From Hypericibacter sp963696655 (GTDB taxonomy: Bacteria > Pseudomonadota > Alphaproteobacteria > Dongiales > Dongiaceae): a DNA stretch of 64,000 nucleotides. The notes under the pieces are model-generated. The model saw only the letters and a list, made by a program, of their open reading frames with translations. It was not told where the DNA came from and ran no database searches. Each line of letters starts with the position of its first letter. Positions within the stretch are counted from its first letter, which is position 1. Shown here in pieces: positions 1 through 8,102 of this stretch. The stretch lies in the NCBI GenBank assembly GCA_963696655.1, contig CAVOLB010000136.1:12927-76926 (forward strand), read 5' to 3'. Position numbers and translations under genes: made by a program.

Positions 1-36
1 GGCGCCCAAGCCTCTATAAGCCTGCCACCCTTTTCG

Positions 37-61
37 CGGCCACCCGGCCGCCCGGTGGCCG
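37..61. other. Hairpin upstream of ndk
   Basis: An 8-bp perfect stem (CGGCCACC at 37-44 pairing with GGTGGCCG at 54-61) encloses a 9-nt GC loop. It lies about 50 bp before the ndk start. It has no clear T-run on either strand, so it could be a leader structure or the tail of a gene outside the window. TATAAG at 15-20 could be a -10 element, but no matching -35 is visible. Confidence 0.3.
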
Positions 62-112
62 TTCCGGCGGGTTCGGAACGGCTGCCCCCTCTCCGCAGGA
101 GCGCCTTGAACC

Positions 113-535
113 ATGGCCATCGAACGTACTTTCTCGATCATCAAGCCGGATGCCACGCGTCGCAATCTGACGGGCAAGATCAACGCCAAATTCGAGGAAG
201 CGGGCCTGCGCATCATCGCGCAGAAGCGCATCCGCCTGTCTCGCGCCCAGGCCGAGGGCTTCTATGCGGTCCATAAGGCCCGGCCCTTCTTCGACGGGCT
301 CTGCACCTTCATGACCAGCGGCCCGGTCGTGGTCCAGGTGCTGGAGGGCGAGAACGCGATCGCGCGCAACCGCGAGATCATGGGCGCCACCAATCCGGCC
401 AACGCCGCCCCCGGCACGATCCGCAAGGAGTTCGCGGAATCGATCGAGGCCAATTCGGTGCATGGCTCCGACGCGGTCGAGACGGCGCGCGAAGAGATCG
501 CCTATTTCTTCAGCGGCATCGAAATCGTCGGCTGA
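113..535 (+). CDS. ndk: Nucleoside diphosphate kinase
   Basis: Transfers the gamma-phosphate from ATP to other (d)NDPs in the cytoplasm through a phosphohistidine, balancing nucleotide pools. The 140-residue product matches the usual bacterial length. It opens with ERTFSIIKPDA, the family N-terminal signature. The catalytic histidine is H117 in the NSVHGSD motif, and the GATNP stretch of the nucleotide-binding site follows M90. The ATG at 113 has a CAGGAG ribosome site nine bases upstream. The gene appears monocistronic: a strong hairpin terminator follows at 570-607 and the next gene is convergent. Identification is secure. Confidence 0.97.
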   Translation: MAIERTFSIIKPDATRRNLTGKINAKFEEAGLRIIAQKRIRLSRAQAEGFYAVHKARPFFDGLCTFMTSGPVVVQVLEGENAIARNREIMGATNPANAAPGTIRKEFAESIEANSVHGSDAVETAREEIAYFFSGIEIVG

Positions 536-569
536 TACCGAACGCCGGGTCGTTCCGGCGGGAATGACG

Positions 570-607
570 AAGGGCGGCGGCCTCGATCACCGAGGCCGCC
601 GCCCTTT
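570..607. terminator. Bidirectional hairpin terminator between ndk and the convergent oxidase subunit gene
   Basis: A perfect 16-bp stem (570-585 with 591-606) has a 5-nt loop ATCAC. The A and T residues at its ends mean each strand exits the stem into a short T stretch. It lies between the 3-prime ends of two convergent genes, so it probably stops both transcripts. Confidence 0.8.
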
Positions 608-633
608 GGCATTTCCGTGTCCTACCGCCGGAT

Positions 634-759
634 TTAAAGCAGCGTGAGCCCCATCAGCGCCAGCGCCACGGCAATCAGCACCGCGCCGATGGTGCTGAAC
701 TTGACGAAGCCCTTATAGGCCAGCTGATGGTCATGGAGCATCTGATCGTCTTGAGCCAT
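634..759 (-). CDS. Small aa3-type cytochrome c oxidase subunit IV-like protein
   Basis: A 41-residue reading frame starts at ATG 759 and ends with TAA at 634-636. The N-terminal half is polar (MAQDDQMLHDHQLAYKGF), followed by a single hydrophobic helix (about residues 22-40). The H-x(3)-Y-x-GF-x-K pattern before one membrane segment is typical of the tiny alphaproteobacterial COX4_pro_2 subunit, which sits beside the catalytic subunits of aa3 oxidases in the inner membrane. No other oxidase genes are nearby, which is common for this orphan subunit. It is short enough to be missed by length cut-offs. The family call rests on this short motif and topology only. Confidence 0.72.
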   Translation of the reverse strand: MAQDDQMLHDHQLAYKGFVKFSTIGAVLIAVALALMGLTLL

Positions 760-874
760 CGCGCGCGAGATCCTCTATCGGTGTCGTTCGGTTGCCGGTC
801 CGCCAGGGAACAGGCAGCGGGCGCCCTTATTTAGACCAGCGGCCCCCGGCTCGGCAACCGCCGCGGCGGGCCGG

Positions 875-1525
875 TCAATCGGCCGGATTCATCATGATTC
901 CGCCGGGCATGGCCTGGCCGTCGAGGATGGCTTTTTCGCCATCCAGCGTGACGCGGCCTGTGGCGACCAGCCGCAGGGCCAGCGGATAGGCCCGGTGCTC
1001 GGCGGTCAGAATCCGCGCTGCGAGGCTGTCGGGCGTGTCGTCGGCGGCCACCGGAACCGCGGCCTGGACGATGATCGGACCGGTATCGAGCTCGCGGCGC
1101 ACATAATGAACGGTGCAGCCTGCCAGCTTGACGCCGTCGGCCAGGGCCCGCGCATGGGTGTCGAGGCCGCGATAGGCCGGCAGCAGCGAGGGGTGGATAT
1201 TGATCATGCGGTTATGCCAGGCGGCGATGAAACCGTCGGTCAGGATCCGCATGAAGCCGGCGAGACAGACCAGCTCCACCCCAGAGGCGCGAAGTTGTCG
1301 GTCGAGTTCGGCATCGAAGCCGGCGCGGTCGGCATAGGCCTTGTGATCGATGACGGCGGTCGGAATCCCGGCCGCGGCCGCGCGCGCCAGACCGCCGGCG
1401 CCGGCCTTGTTCGACAGGACCAGGGCGATCCTCGCGTTGGTGGCGGGGTCGCGGGCGGCTTCGATCAGCGCCTGCAGATTGCTGCCGCGCCCGGAGATGA
1501 GGACGCCGACTTTCAGCGCCGCCAT
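875..1525 (-). CDS. purN: Phosphoribosylglycinamide formyltransferase (GAR transformylase)
   Basis: Third step of purine synthesis: transfers formyl from 10-formyltetrahydrofolate to GAR. The 216-residue protein starts MAALKVGVLISGRGSNLQAL, with the SGRGSN phosphate-binding loop. The catalytic Asn-His pair is in INIHPSLLPAYRG, followed by GCTVHYV and the catalytic Asp in the ELDTGPII loop. The ATG at 1525 lies inside the end of purM (13-nt overlap). The frame remains open further upstream, but that would extend deep into purM and is not credible. It is co-transcribed and translationally coupled with purM. Confidence 0.96.
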   Translation of the reverse strand: MAALKVGVLISGRGSNLQALIEAARDPATNARIALVLSNKAGAGGLARAAAAGIPTAVIDHKAYADRAGFDAELDRQLRASGVELVCLAGFMRILTDGFIAAWHNRMINIHPSLLPAYRGLDTHARALADGVKLAGCTVHYVRRELDTGPIIVQAAVPVAADDTPDSLAARILTAEHRAYPLALRLVATGRVTLDGEKAILDGQAMPGGIMMNPAD

Positions 1526-2697
1526 GCACTGTCCATGTTGAGGACGCGGGCACCCGGCTCGCCGGGGCGCCGCTCGGTGATGCGTCCGATCCGGTGCACG
1601 GTCTCGCCGGCAGCGGCGAGCGCGGCTTGCGCCGCGTCGGCATGGTCCGGCGCCGCCACCACCACCATGCCGATGCCGCAATTGAAGGTTCGCGCCATTT
1701 CCTCGGGCGCCACATTGCCCTGGCGCATCAGCCATCCGAACACGGGCGGCAGGGTCCAGCGCGCGGCATCGATCTCGACCGCGAGACGATCGGGAACCAC
1801 GCGCGGCGGATTCTCGATCAGGCCGCCGCCGGTGATATGGGCCAGCGCCTTGATATGGCCGGCGCGGATCGGCGGCAGGCCGCTCTTCACATAGATGCGC
1901 GTCGGCTCCAGCAGCGCCGTGGCGAGATCGCGATCGGGCGCGAAGGGTGCCTTCTCGTCATAGCGCAGGCCGCTCTGCTCGACGATGCGGCGAACCAGCG
2001 AATAGCCGTTCGAATGGACCCCGCTCGAGGCCAGGCCCAGCACGATGTCGCCGGCCGCGACCGTGTCGCCGGTCAGTTGCTGTCCGCGCTCCACAGCGCC
2101 GACGGCAAATCCGGCCAGGTCGTAATCGCCATGCCCGTACATGCCGGGCATCTCGGCCGTCTCGCCGCCGACCAGCGCGCAGCCGGCGATTCGGCAGCCT
2201 TCGGCGATGCCGGCGATGATGCTGCGGCCCGCGGCGACCTCGAGCTTGCCGGTCGCGTAATAGTCCAGGAACAGCAGCGGCTCCGCGCCCTGCACCACGA
2301 GATCGTTGACGCACATCGCAACCAGATCGATTCCGATCCGGTCATGCCGGCCGGTCGCGATCGCGATCTTCAGCTTGGTGCCGACGCCGTCGGTGGTCGC
2401 GACCAGGATCGGGTCCTTGAACCCCGCCGCGCGCAGATCGAAGAACGCGCCGAAGCCGCCGAGGCCGGCGTCGCTGCCCGGGCGTGCGGTCGATTTGGCC
2501 AGCGGCTTGATCGCATCGACCAGGGCATTGCCGGCATCGATATCCACGCCCGCATCGCGGTAGGTCTGGCCACTTCCGGGCTGATTCGGGCTGTTTATGG
2601 CGTCCTCCGCATCGACTAAGCTATAACCCGAGGCCGCCCCAGAACGGCGCGGGAACAAACGGCGCGGGAACAATAGTGAATAGCCACAGGTTTGCAA
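1513..2697 (-). CDS. purM: Phosphoribosylformylglycinamidine cyclo-ligase (AIR synthetase)
   Basis: ATP-dependent ring closure of FGAM to AIR in purine synthesis. Family motifs are clear: TYRDAGVDIDAGN at the start of the conserved region, GGFGAFFDL, TTDGVGTKLKIA, DLVVQGAEPL, and GGETAEMPGMY. The start is uncertain. The open frame begins with TTG at 2697 and no ATG or GTG occurs before the conserved region. Two other in-frame TTG codons, ending at 2673 and 2658, are possible, and the normal protein is about 345-355 residues. The 5-prime end overlaps the divergent DUF2066 gene if both extreme starts are used, so at least one start is probably too far upstream. Its 3-prime end overlaps purN by 13 nt. 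Confidence 0.93.
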   Translation of the reverse strand: MQTCGYSLLFPRRLFPRRSGAASGYSLVDAEDAINSPNQPGSGQTYRDAGVDIDAGNALVDAIKPLAKSTARPGSDAGLGGFGAFFDLRAAGFKDPILVATTDGVGTKLKIAIATGRHDRIGIDLVAMCVNDLVVQGAEPLLFLDYYATGKLEVAAGRSIIAGIAEGCRIAGCALVGGETAEMPGMYGHGDYDLAGFAVGAVERGQQLTGDTVAAGDIVLGLASSGVHSNGYSLVRRIVEQSGLRYDEKAPFAPDRDLATALLEPTRIYVKSGLPPIRAGHIKALAHITGGGLIENPPRVVPDRLAVEIDAARWTLPPVFGWLMRQGNVAPEEMARTFNCGIGMVVVAAPDHADAAQAALAAAGETVHRIGRITERRPGEPGARVLNMDSAWRR

Positions 2698-3860
2698 TGG
2701 CGCAAGGTCGGGCGGCGCAACGCCGCGAGGGCTGGCTCTGGCAGGCGGCAGCGCTCGCGATCCTGCTTCTATTGCTGGGATTGTCGGCTCCCGTCCGGGC
2801 TGCCGGTGTCGGCCCGTCCTCCTACACGGTCGGCGACGTCGATGTCGATGTCACGGCCGGCAGCGCCAACGCGGCCCGGGAAGCCGCCATCGTCCTTGGC
2901 CAGCGAATCGCCTACGACAAGCTCATGGCGCAACTGGCCGATCCGCAGCAGGCGGCGTCGCTGCCGCGGCTGACGGACGCGGAGATCTCCGATCTGGTCA
3001 GCGACTTCGAGGTCGAATCGGAGAAGGCCTCCGCGGTCCGCTATATCGGCAAGCTGAGCTTCCGCTTCCGAGGCGATTCGGTCCGGGCGCTGCTGGAGCA
3101 GCGCGGCGTGCATTACGCCGTCATGCCGACCGCGCCGATCCTGGTCCTGCCGGTGCTCCAGGCGGAGGGCCAGACCCTGCTCTGGGATCCGCAGAACGCC
3201 TGGTTGAGCGCCTGGGCCGCCGACGCCGGCGGCAACACGCTGGTGCCGCTGGTCGTGCCTTCGGGCGACGAGCTCGATGCCGGCATGATCGACGCGGCGG
3301 CCGCGCTGGCGGGCGACACAGGCAAGCTCGCGACCGTGGCGCAGCGTCATGGCGCCAGCCAGTCCCTCGTCGTGGTCGCCAAGCTCGACGCCGACGCGAC
3401 CAGCGATACGCGCCGCGTCGATATCGCCGGCTATCGCTACGGTCTTTCGGGGCTGGTGGACAGCTTCACCGATCAGGTCAGCGTGACGGGCACGGCGCTG
3501 GACCAGCTCTACGCGGCGGCGGTTCAGCTGGCCGAGACGCGGCTGCAGGACTCGCTGCGCAAGGAGAACCTGGTCGTCTCCGGCGTGGAGCAGCATCTTG
3601 CCGTCACCGTTCCGATCGACAGCTATGCGGCCTGGATCGACATCCGACGCCGCTTGGCCGCCGTCCCGATCCTGAAGCGGGCGGATATTCAGACCCTGAC
3701 GACGAAATCGGCGGCGCTCGATCTGGTCTATGTCGGCGACGAGACCCAGCTCATGACGGCGCTGAACGAGAGCCGCCTGAGCCTGGCCAGCAACGGCGAT
3801 CAGCGCCTGTTGATTTCGACAGCGACGGCACCTGCCGCCAGCAGCCCGACGACGCCTTGA
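2676..3860 (+). CDS. DUF2066 domain-containing exported protein
   Basis: A 394-residue protein with an N-terminal hydrophobic segment (about residues 25-43, ending near APVRAA) that looks like a cleavable signal peptide, so it is probably periplasmic. The rest matches my memory of the DUF2066 family, whose genes lie beside purMN in many Rhodospirillales: a YTVGDVDVDVTAG start, then repeated alpha/beta segments. The GTG at 2676 overlaps the divergent purM open frame. An in-frame ATG at 2697 (MAQGRAAQRR) would give a more usual signal-peptide length. Function is unknown. The following CDP-alcohol transferase gene starts 13 bp downstream, suggesting an operon through hdaA. Confidence 0.8.
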   Translation: MNSHRFAMAQGRAAQRREGWLWQAAALAILLLLLGLSAPVRAAGVGPSSYTVGDVDVDVTAGSANAAREAAIVLGQRIAYDKLMAQLADPQQAASLPRLTDAEISDLVSDFEVESEKASAVRYIGKLSFRFRGDSVRALLEQRGVHYAVMPTAPILVLPVLQAEGQTLLWDPQNAWLSAWAADAGGNTLVPLVVPSGDELDAGMIDAAAALAGDTGKLATVAQRHGASQSLVVVAKLDADATSDTRRVDIAGYRYGLSGLVDSFTDQVSVTGTALDQLYAAAVQLAETRLQDSLRKENLVVSGVEQHLAVTVPIDSYAAWIDIRRRLAAVPILKRADIQTLTTKSAALDLVYVGDETQLMTALNESRLSLASNGDQRLLISTATAPAASSPTTP

Positions 3861-3873
3861 AAGCGCCGCCGGG

Positions 3874-4425
3874 TTGACCGCGCTCCTTCCCAACCTCATC
3901 ACCCTCGGGCGCCTTCTGGCGGTGCCGCTGGCGGTCTGGCTGATGCTGACGGATCGGCTGGCGGCCGCCTTCTGGCTGTTTCTGGCCGCCGGCATCTCGG
4001 ACGCCATCGACGGCTATCTCGCGCGCCGCCTCAAGGCCCGCACCGAGATCGGCGCTTATCTCGATCCGCTCGCGGACAAGTGCTTGCTGGTGAGCTCCTA
4101 TGTGACCCTCGGCCATGAGGGGCATATCGAGGTCTGGCTCGTGATCCTGGTGGTCTTCCGCGACGTCATCATCATCGGCGGCGCCATCCTCTATCATACG
4201 CTGACGCAATCGCTCACCATGCAGCCGCTGCTGATCAGCAAGCTCAACACCGTGTTCCAGATTGCCTTCATTGGCGTGGTATTGGCGGAGCTGGGGCTGG
4301 GCATCGGCTCCGCCGAGGTCACGAAGTGGCTGAGCTATGCGGTGGCCGCCAGCACGCTGGCGTCGGGCGCCGCTTACGTGACCGTATGGGGACGGCGGGC
4401 GCTGGCGCGGGGAGGGCGGCCATGA
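3874..4425 (+). CDS. CDP-alcohol phosphatidyltransferase family protein
   Basis: Inner-membrane enzyme of the family that displaces CMP from CDP-diacylglycerol to make phospholipids (PgsA/Pss/cardiolipin-synthase type). The 183 residues hold the complete catalytic signature DG-x2-AR-x8-G-x3-D-x3-D (DGYLARR to DPLADK, about residues 49-71). About five or six hydrophobic helices surround it. The start codon appears to be TTG at 3874, reading MTALLPNLITLGRLL, which matches the usual N-terminus of the family. Its stop overlaps the next ATG (ATGA). It could be PgsA-like, but the acceptor alcohol cannot be read from sequence; NLITLGR is typical of the PgsA/cardiolipin-synthase branch. Confidence 0.88.
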   Translation: MTALLPNLITLGRLLAVPLAVWLMLTDRLAAAFWLFLAAGISDAIDGYLARRLKARTEIGAYLDPLADKCLLVSSYVTLGHEGHIEVWLVILVVFRDVIIIGGAILYHTLTQSLTMQPLLISKLNTVFQIAFIGVVLAELGLGIGSAEVTKWLSYAVAASTLASGAAYVTVWGRRALARGGRP

Positions 4426-5498
4426 GGATCGAGAATCAGCTTCGCTTCTGGATCATCGGGCTGCTGCTCCTCATCGTGACGCTGTATTTCCTGCGCAGCG
4501 TCCTGCTGCCCTTCGTGGCCGGCATGGCGGTCGCCTATTTCCTCGACCCGCTCTGCGACCGGATCGAGAAGTTGGGTTGCTCCCGCACCTGGGCGACCAC
4601 GATCGTGACGGCCCTCTTTCTCCTGGCGGTGCTGGCCTTGGCGGCGGTGCTGCTGCCGCCCTTGGAAGCGCAGCTGGTCGATTTCTTCGGCGCGTTGCCG
4701 ACCTATATCCAGGCCGTCACCGCGAAACTGGGACCGCTCCTGAAGGCGCTGCGTTCGCACCTGCCGGCGTCGGCCGCGCCCAGCATGAGCGATGTCACCG
4801 GCTATCTCGGGCGGATCGCAGGCTGGGGCGCAGACAAATTGGGGACCGTCCTCAGCGGCGGCTTCGCGCTCGCCAATCTGGTGTCGCTGATCTTCATCAC
4901 GCCGATCGTGACCTTCTATCTCCTGCGCGATTGGGACAAGATCACGATGAAGCTCGATCTCTGGCTGCCGCGCGATCATGCCGACGAAATTCGCGGACAA
5001 CTGCGCGAGATCGACCGCACCTTGGCCGGCTTCGCCCGAGGTCAGGCGACCGTGTGCTTGTGCCTGGCGCTTTACTACGGCCTGGGTCTCAGCCTGATCG
5101 GGCTCGATTTCGGGCTGGCGCTGGGCCTGATCGCGGGCGTCCTCTCCTTCATCCCGTTCGTCGGCAGCTTCCTCGCTCTGGTCGGCTCGATCGGGCTGGC
5201 GCTGGCGCAGTTCGGCACCTGGCAAGGTGTGGCGATGGTGGTCGGCCTCTGCGCCGTGGGACAGGTGATCGAAGGGTACGTCCTGACGCCGAAGCTCGTG
5301 GGCGATCGGGTCCGGTTGCATCCGGTCTGGGTCATCTTCGCCTTGCTGGCGGGCGGGGCCTTGTTCGGTTTCGTCGGCCTGCTGCTGGCGGTTCCGGTCG
5401 CGGCGGTCTGCGGCGTGCTCGCGCGCTACAGCCTCAGCCATTATCTCGGTAGCCGGATCTATCGCGGCAACTCGCCGCCGCTCGATAGCGGCAATTGA
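4422..5498 (+). CDS. AI-2E family transporter (PerM/YdgG-like permease)
   Basis: A 358-residue polytopic membrane protein with the typical layout of the family: two N-terminal helices (LLLLIVTLYFLRSVLLPF, then AVAYFLDPL), a soluble segment (about 110-150), and a C-terminal bundle. It includes the conserved region FIPFVGSFLALV and the GYVLTPKLVGDRVRLHPVWV block. Members have been linked to autoinducer-2 export, Na+/H+ exchange or stress, but the substrate here is unknown. The ATG at 4422 overlaps the preceding stop by 4 nt. A longer reading from 4326 would lie within the upstream gene and is rejected. It sits in the same operon as hdaA. Confidence 0.9.
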   Translation: MRIENQLRFWIIGLLLLIVTLYFLRSVLLPFVAGMAVAYFLDPLCDRIEKLGCSRTWATTIVTALFLLAVLALAAVLLPPLEAQLVDFFGALPTYIQAVTAKLGPLLKALRSHLPASAAPSMSDVTGYLGRIAGWGADKLGTVLSGGFALANLVSLIFITPIVTFYLLRDWDKITMKLDLWLPRDHADEIRGQLREIDRTLAGFARGQATVCLCLALYYGLGLSLIGLDFGLALGLIAGVLSFIPFVGSFLALVGSIGLALAQFGTWQGVAMVVGLCAVGQVIEGYVLTPKLVGDRVRLHPVWVIFALLAGGALFGFVGLLLAVPVAAVCGVLARYSLSHYLGSRIYRGNSPPLDSGN

Positions 5499-5524
5499 TC
5501 CCGCGCGGCCCGGCCCAGATCCCC

Positions 5525-6217
5525 ATGTCGCAGATTCCTTTTCCCTTCGATCACGCGCCGTCGCTCGCCGCGGCCGACTTCGTGATCGCGTCCTGCAACG
5601 AGGCCGCCGCCGCCTGGGTGGCGCTCTGGCCCGACTGGCCGGCGCCCGCCTTGACGCTGCATGGGCCGTCCGGATCGGGGAAGACACATCTCGGCCGCAT
5701 CTGGGCAGAGCAGGCGCATGCCCGATCGGTGCCGGCGGCGGCGCTCGCCGCCATCGACCGGATTCCGGAACTGGCCGAGGGCCGGATGGCGCTGTTGGTC
5801 GACGATGTCGACCAGGGGCTCGACGCGGATCGCGAGCGCGGGCTGTTCCATCTCTACAATCTGATCGCCGAGCGGCGCGGGCATCTGCTGCTGCTCGCCG
5901 CCCAACCGCCGGCGCGCTGGGCCCTGGGCCTCGCCGATCTGCGCTCGCGCCTCGCGGCGGCCCCGGCGGTCGCCATCGGCGCGCCCGACGAGGATCTCCT
6001 CGACGCGGTCCTGGCGAAGCTTTTCGCGGACCGCCAATTGTCGGTCAGCCCGGAGCTGCGCCACTACATCCTGATGCGAATCGAGCGTTCCTTTGCTGCG
6101 GCCGGAGCGGTCGTCGCGGCCCTCGATCGCGCCACCCTGGCGGCCGCCCGCGGCGTGACCCCCGGCCTCGCGCGGAGCGTGCTGGAGGAACTTGGCCGCC
6201 CGCCTGACGGTTTTTGA
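5525..6217 (+). CDS. hdaA: DnaA regulatory inactivator homologue HdaA
   Basis: DnaA-like protein without a DNA-binding domain. In alphaproteobacteria it binds the beta clamp and stimulates ATP hydrolysis by DnaA, limiting re-initiation. The ATG at 5525 gives 230 residues beginning MSQIPFPFDH. The QIPFPF stretch at residues 3-8 matches the N-terminal clamp-binding motif of Hda. A Walker A loop GPSGSGKTHL is at 47-56 and a Walker B-like segment ALLVDDVD follows. A TTG at 5495 would overlap the upstream gene and is less likely. Position after the permease gene is conserved in related bacteria. Confidence 0.88.
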   Translation: MSQIPFPFDHAPSLAAADFVIASCNEAAAAWVALWPDWPAPALTLHGPSGSGKTHLGRIWAEQAHARSVPAAALAAIDRIPELAEGRMALLVDDVDQGLDADRERGLFHLYNLIAERRGHLLLLAAQPPARWALGLADLRSRLAAAPAVAIGAPDEDLLDAVLAKLFADRQLSVSPELRHYILMRIERSFAAAGAVVAALDRATLAAARGVTPGLARSVLEELGRPPDGF

Positions 6218-6254
6218 AGGTACGGGCGGAAAAGCACAATTCTGGAGGCGACTT

Positions 6255-6276
6255 AAAATTGACTCAAAATTGACTC
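6255..6276 (+). promoter_or_regulatory. Tandem 11-bp repeat with two GANTC sites and -35-like TTGACT elements
   Basis: The unit AAAATTGACTC occurs twice back to back in an AT-rich pocket between hdaA and the CYTH-CHAD gene. Each copy contains TTGACT, close to a sigma-70 -35 box, and GACTC, a CcrM (GANTC) methylation site. TAACTT at 6284-6289 could serve as a -10, although its spacing from either hexamer is imperfect. A promoter controlled by methylation state is an inference. Confidence 0.4.
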
Positions 6277-6358
6277 TAAAGAGTAACTTTTCTGTCGGGT
6301 GCCGGGCCGGTAATTGAGTGCCGGCCCAATCCCAAAAATCGAGCGAATCTGGAGACCT

Positions 6359-7928
6359 ATGGCGGAGGAGATCGAACTGAAACTGGCGCTGGCGCCCGAG
6401 CTGGTCGGGGCGTTGCGCCGGGATCCCACCCTCAAGGCTCAGGCGCTCAAGCGGCCCGTTACCCGGCGCCTCTTCAGCATCTATTACGACACCCCTGATC
6501 TGCGGCTGTCGCAAGCGGGGATGGCCCTGCGGGTCCGCCAGATCGGCAAGCGGTTCATCCAGACCTTGAAGGCGGCAGGCGCCGAGGGGGGCGGCCTCCA
6601 GCAGCATTCCGAGTTCGAGCAGACGGTTCCTTCCGCGCAGCCCGATCTGATGTTGATCACCGATCCGGCGATGCTCCGCTTCCTGAAGAAGCAGAAGATC
6701 GCGGGTCGGCTGGTTCCCGTTTTCAGCACCGACATCAAGCGGCGGACCTGGCTCCTGGGTATCGGCGGCGCGGAGATCGAAGTCGCGCTCGACGAAGGCG
6801 AGATCCAGAGCGGCGCCAACCGCACCTTGCTCACGGAGCTGGAGCTCGAGCTCAAGCTGGGCGCGAAGGAAGCCCTCTATGATCTCGCGATCGATCTGGC
6901 AGGCCGCTGGCCCCTTCGGATCGAATGGCAGACCAAGGCCGCACGCGGCTATCGGTTGTTCGCCGGCGGCGAGTCCGAGGCCCGCCGCGGCAGCCCCATC
7001 ACGATCGAGCGGGATGCCACGGCGAAATCGGCTTTCGGCGATATTGCACGGGCCTGTCTCGCGCAATTCGGCGCCAATGAAGTCGCGGCGGAGCGCGGCG
7101 AGGACCCCGAAGGGGTGCATCAGGCGCGGGTGGCCTTGCGCCGCCTGCGCGCCCTGGTGACGGCCTATCGCCATCTGATGAGCGATGACGTCCATGGCTG
7201 GCTGTCAGGCGAGCTGCGCTGGCTGCAGCAGGAGCTCAGCCCCGCCCGCGACTGGGATGTATTCGTGGACTACACCTTGCCGCCGATCCTGAACCGGCTA
7301 CCCGAGGAGCTGGCGCTCGAGCACCTGAAGGGCGAAGCGGAGACCCTGCGCCGCGAGGCCTACGACACGGTCCGCGCTCTTTTCGCATCGCAGCGCTACA
7401 CGCTGCTCCTGCTCAAGATGGGCCGGGTGCTCGAGGCCGGCAACTGGCGGGCCGCGACGGGTTCGGCCGAAGCGGAACCGCTCGACGAACCGATCAAGCG
7501 TTTTGCCGATCGGCTGCTGGCCTTCCGGCACCGCCGCCTGCGTAAATTCGGCAAGAAACGCGAGAGTTCTGAGCGAATCGGAACTGCACCGGCTCCGGCT
7601 TCTGGGCAAGAAGATGCGCTATAGTGCCGACTTCTTCCGGTCGCTCTATCCGGAGAAGCAGGTGCGACGCTACTTCGCGGCCGTGGCCGAGCTGCAGGAC
7701 CGGCTGGGCTCGATCAACGATGCGGTGGTGACGCACGGCCTGTTGCAGAAGCTCGAGCGGCGCATGCCCGACAGCGCCGAGGCCGCCCATGCGGTGGGCC
7801 TCGTCCGCGGCTGGCAGGCGGCCAGGATCGAACAGGATCTGCACGGCTTCGCCGCGGTCTGGGAGCAGTTCGCGAAGGCGAAGCCCTTCTGGGGCAAGGT
7901 CCGGACCGTCGCCAAAGACGCGATCTGA
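6359..7928 (+). pseudogene. CYTH-CHAD domain protein, frameshifted inside the CHAD domain
   Basis: The N-terminal half is a CYTH (triphosphate tunnel) domain with the ExExK signature EIELK at residues 4-8 and family segments such as YYDTPDLRL and LRVRQIGKRF. A CHAD domain follows, with its first conserved helix EGVHQARVALRRLRAL. CHAD domains bind polyphosphate, which fits the nearby ppk-ppx operon. Near 7562-7568 the reading frame is lost. The original frame stops at 7624 after 421 residues, while the second CHAD motif (ESELHRLRLLGKKMRY) continues in the +1 frame to 7928. Removing one base in GAGAG at 7562-7566 restores a protein of about 522 residues. The ATG at 6359 has a GGAGA ribosome site. 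This is either a real recent frameshift or a sequencing error. Confidence 0.85.
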
Positions 7929-8102
7929 CGCCCTTTTTCCCACTATGCGTCGCCGGGTCGCATCGCCGCCGGCTTCGGGCTGAACTTTTCCTTCATCATC
8001 CGCGCGGAGAATGGGACGGTGGGATTCCGGCCGCCCCGGTGCCTTGGTCAACGGGCCGGCGAATCCCCTCCTCAGTCCCCATTCTTCCCGGAAGCACCGG
8101 CC

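Noticed and set aside
7555..7630. Programmed +1 frameshift in the CYTH-CHAD gene
   Set aside because: No slippery sequence or stop-codon context typical of +1 programming is seen at GAGAG; an error or mutation is simpler.
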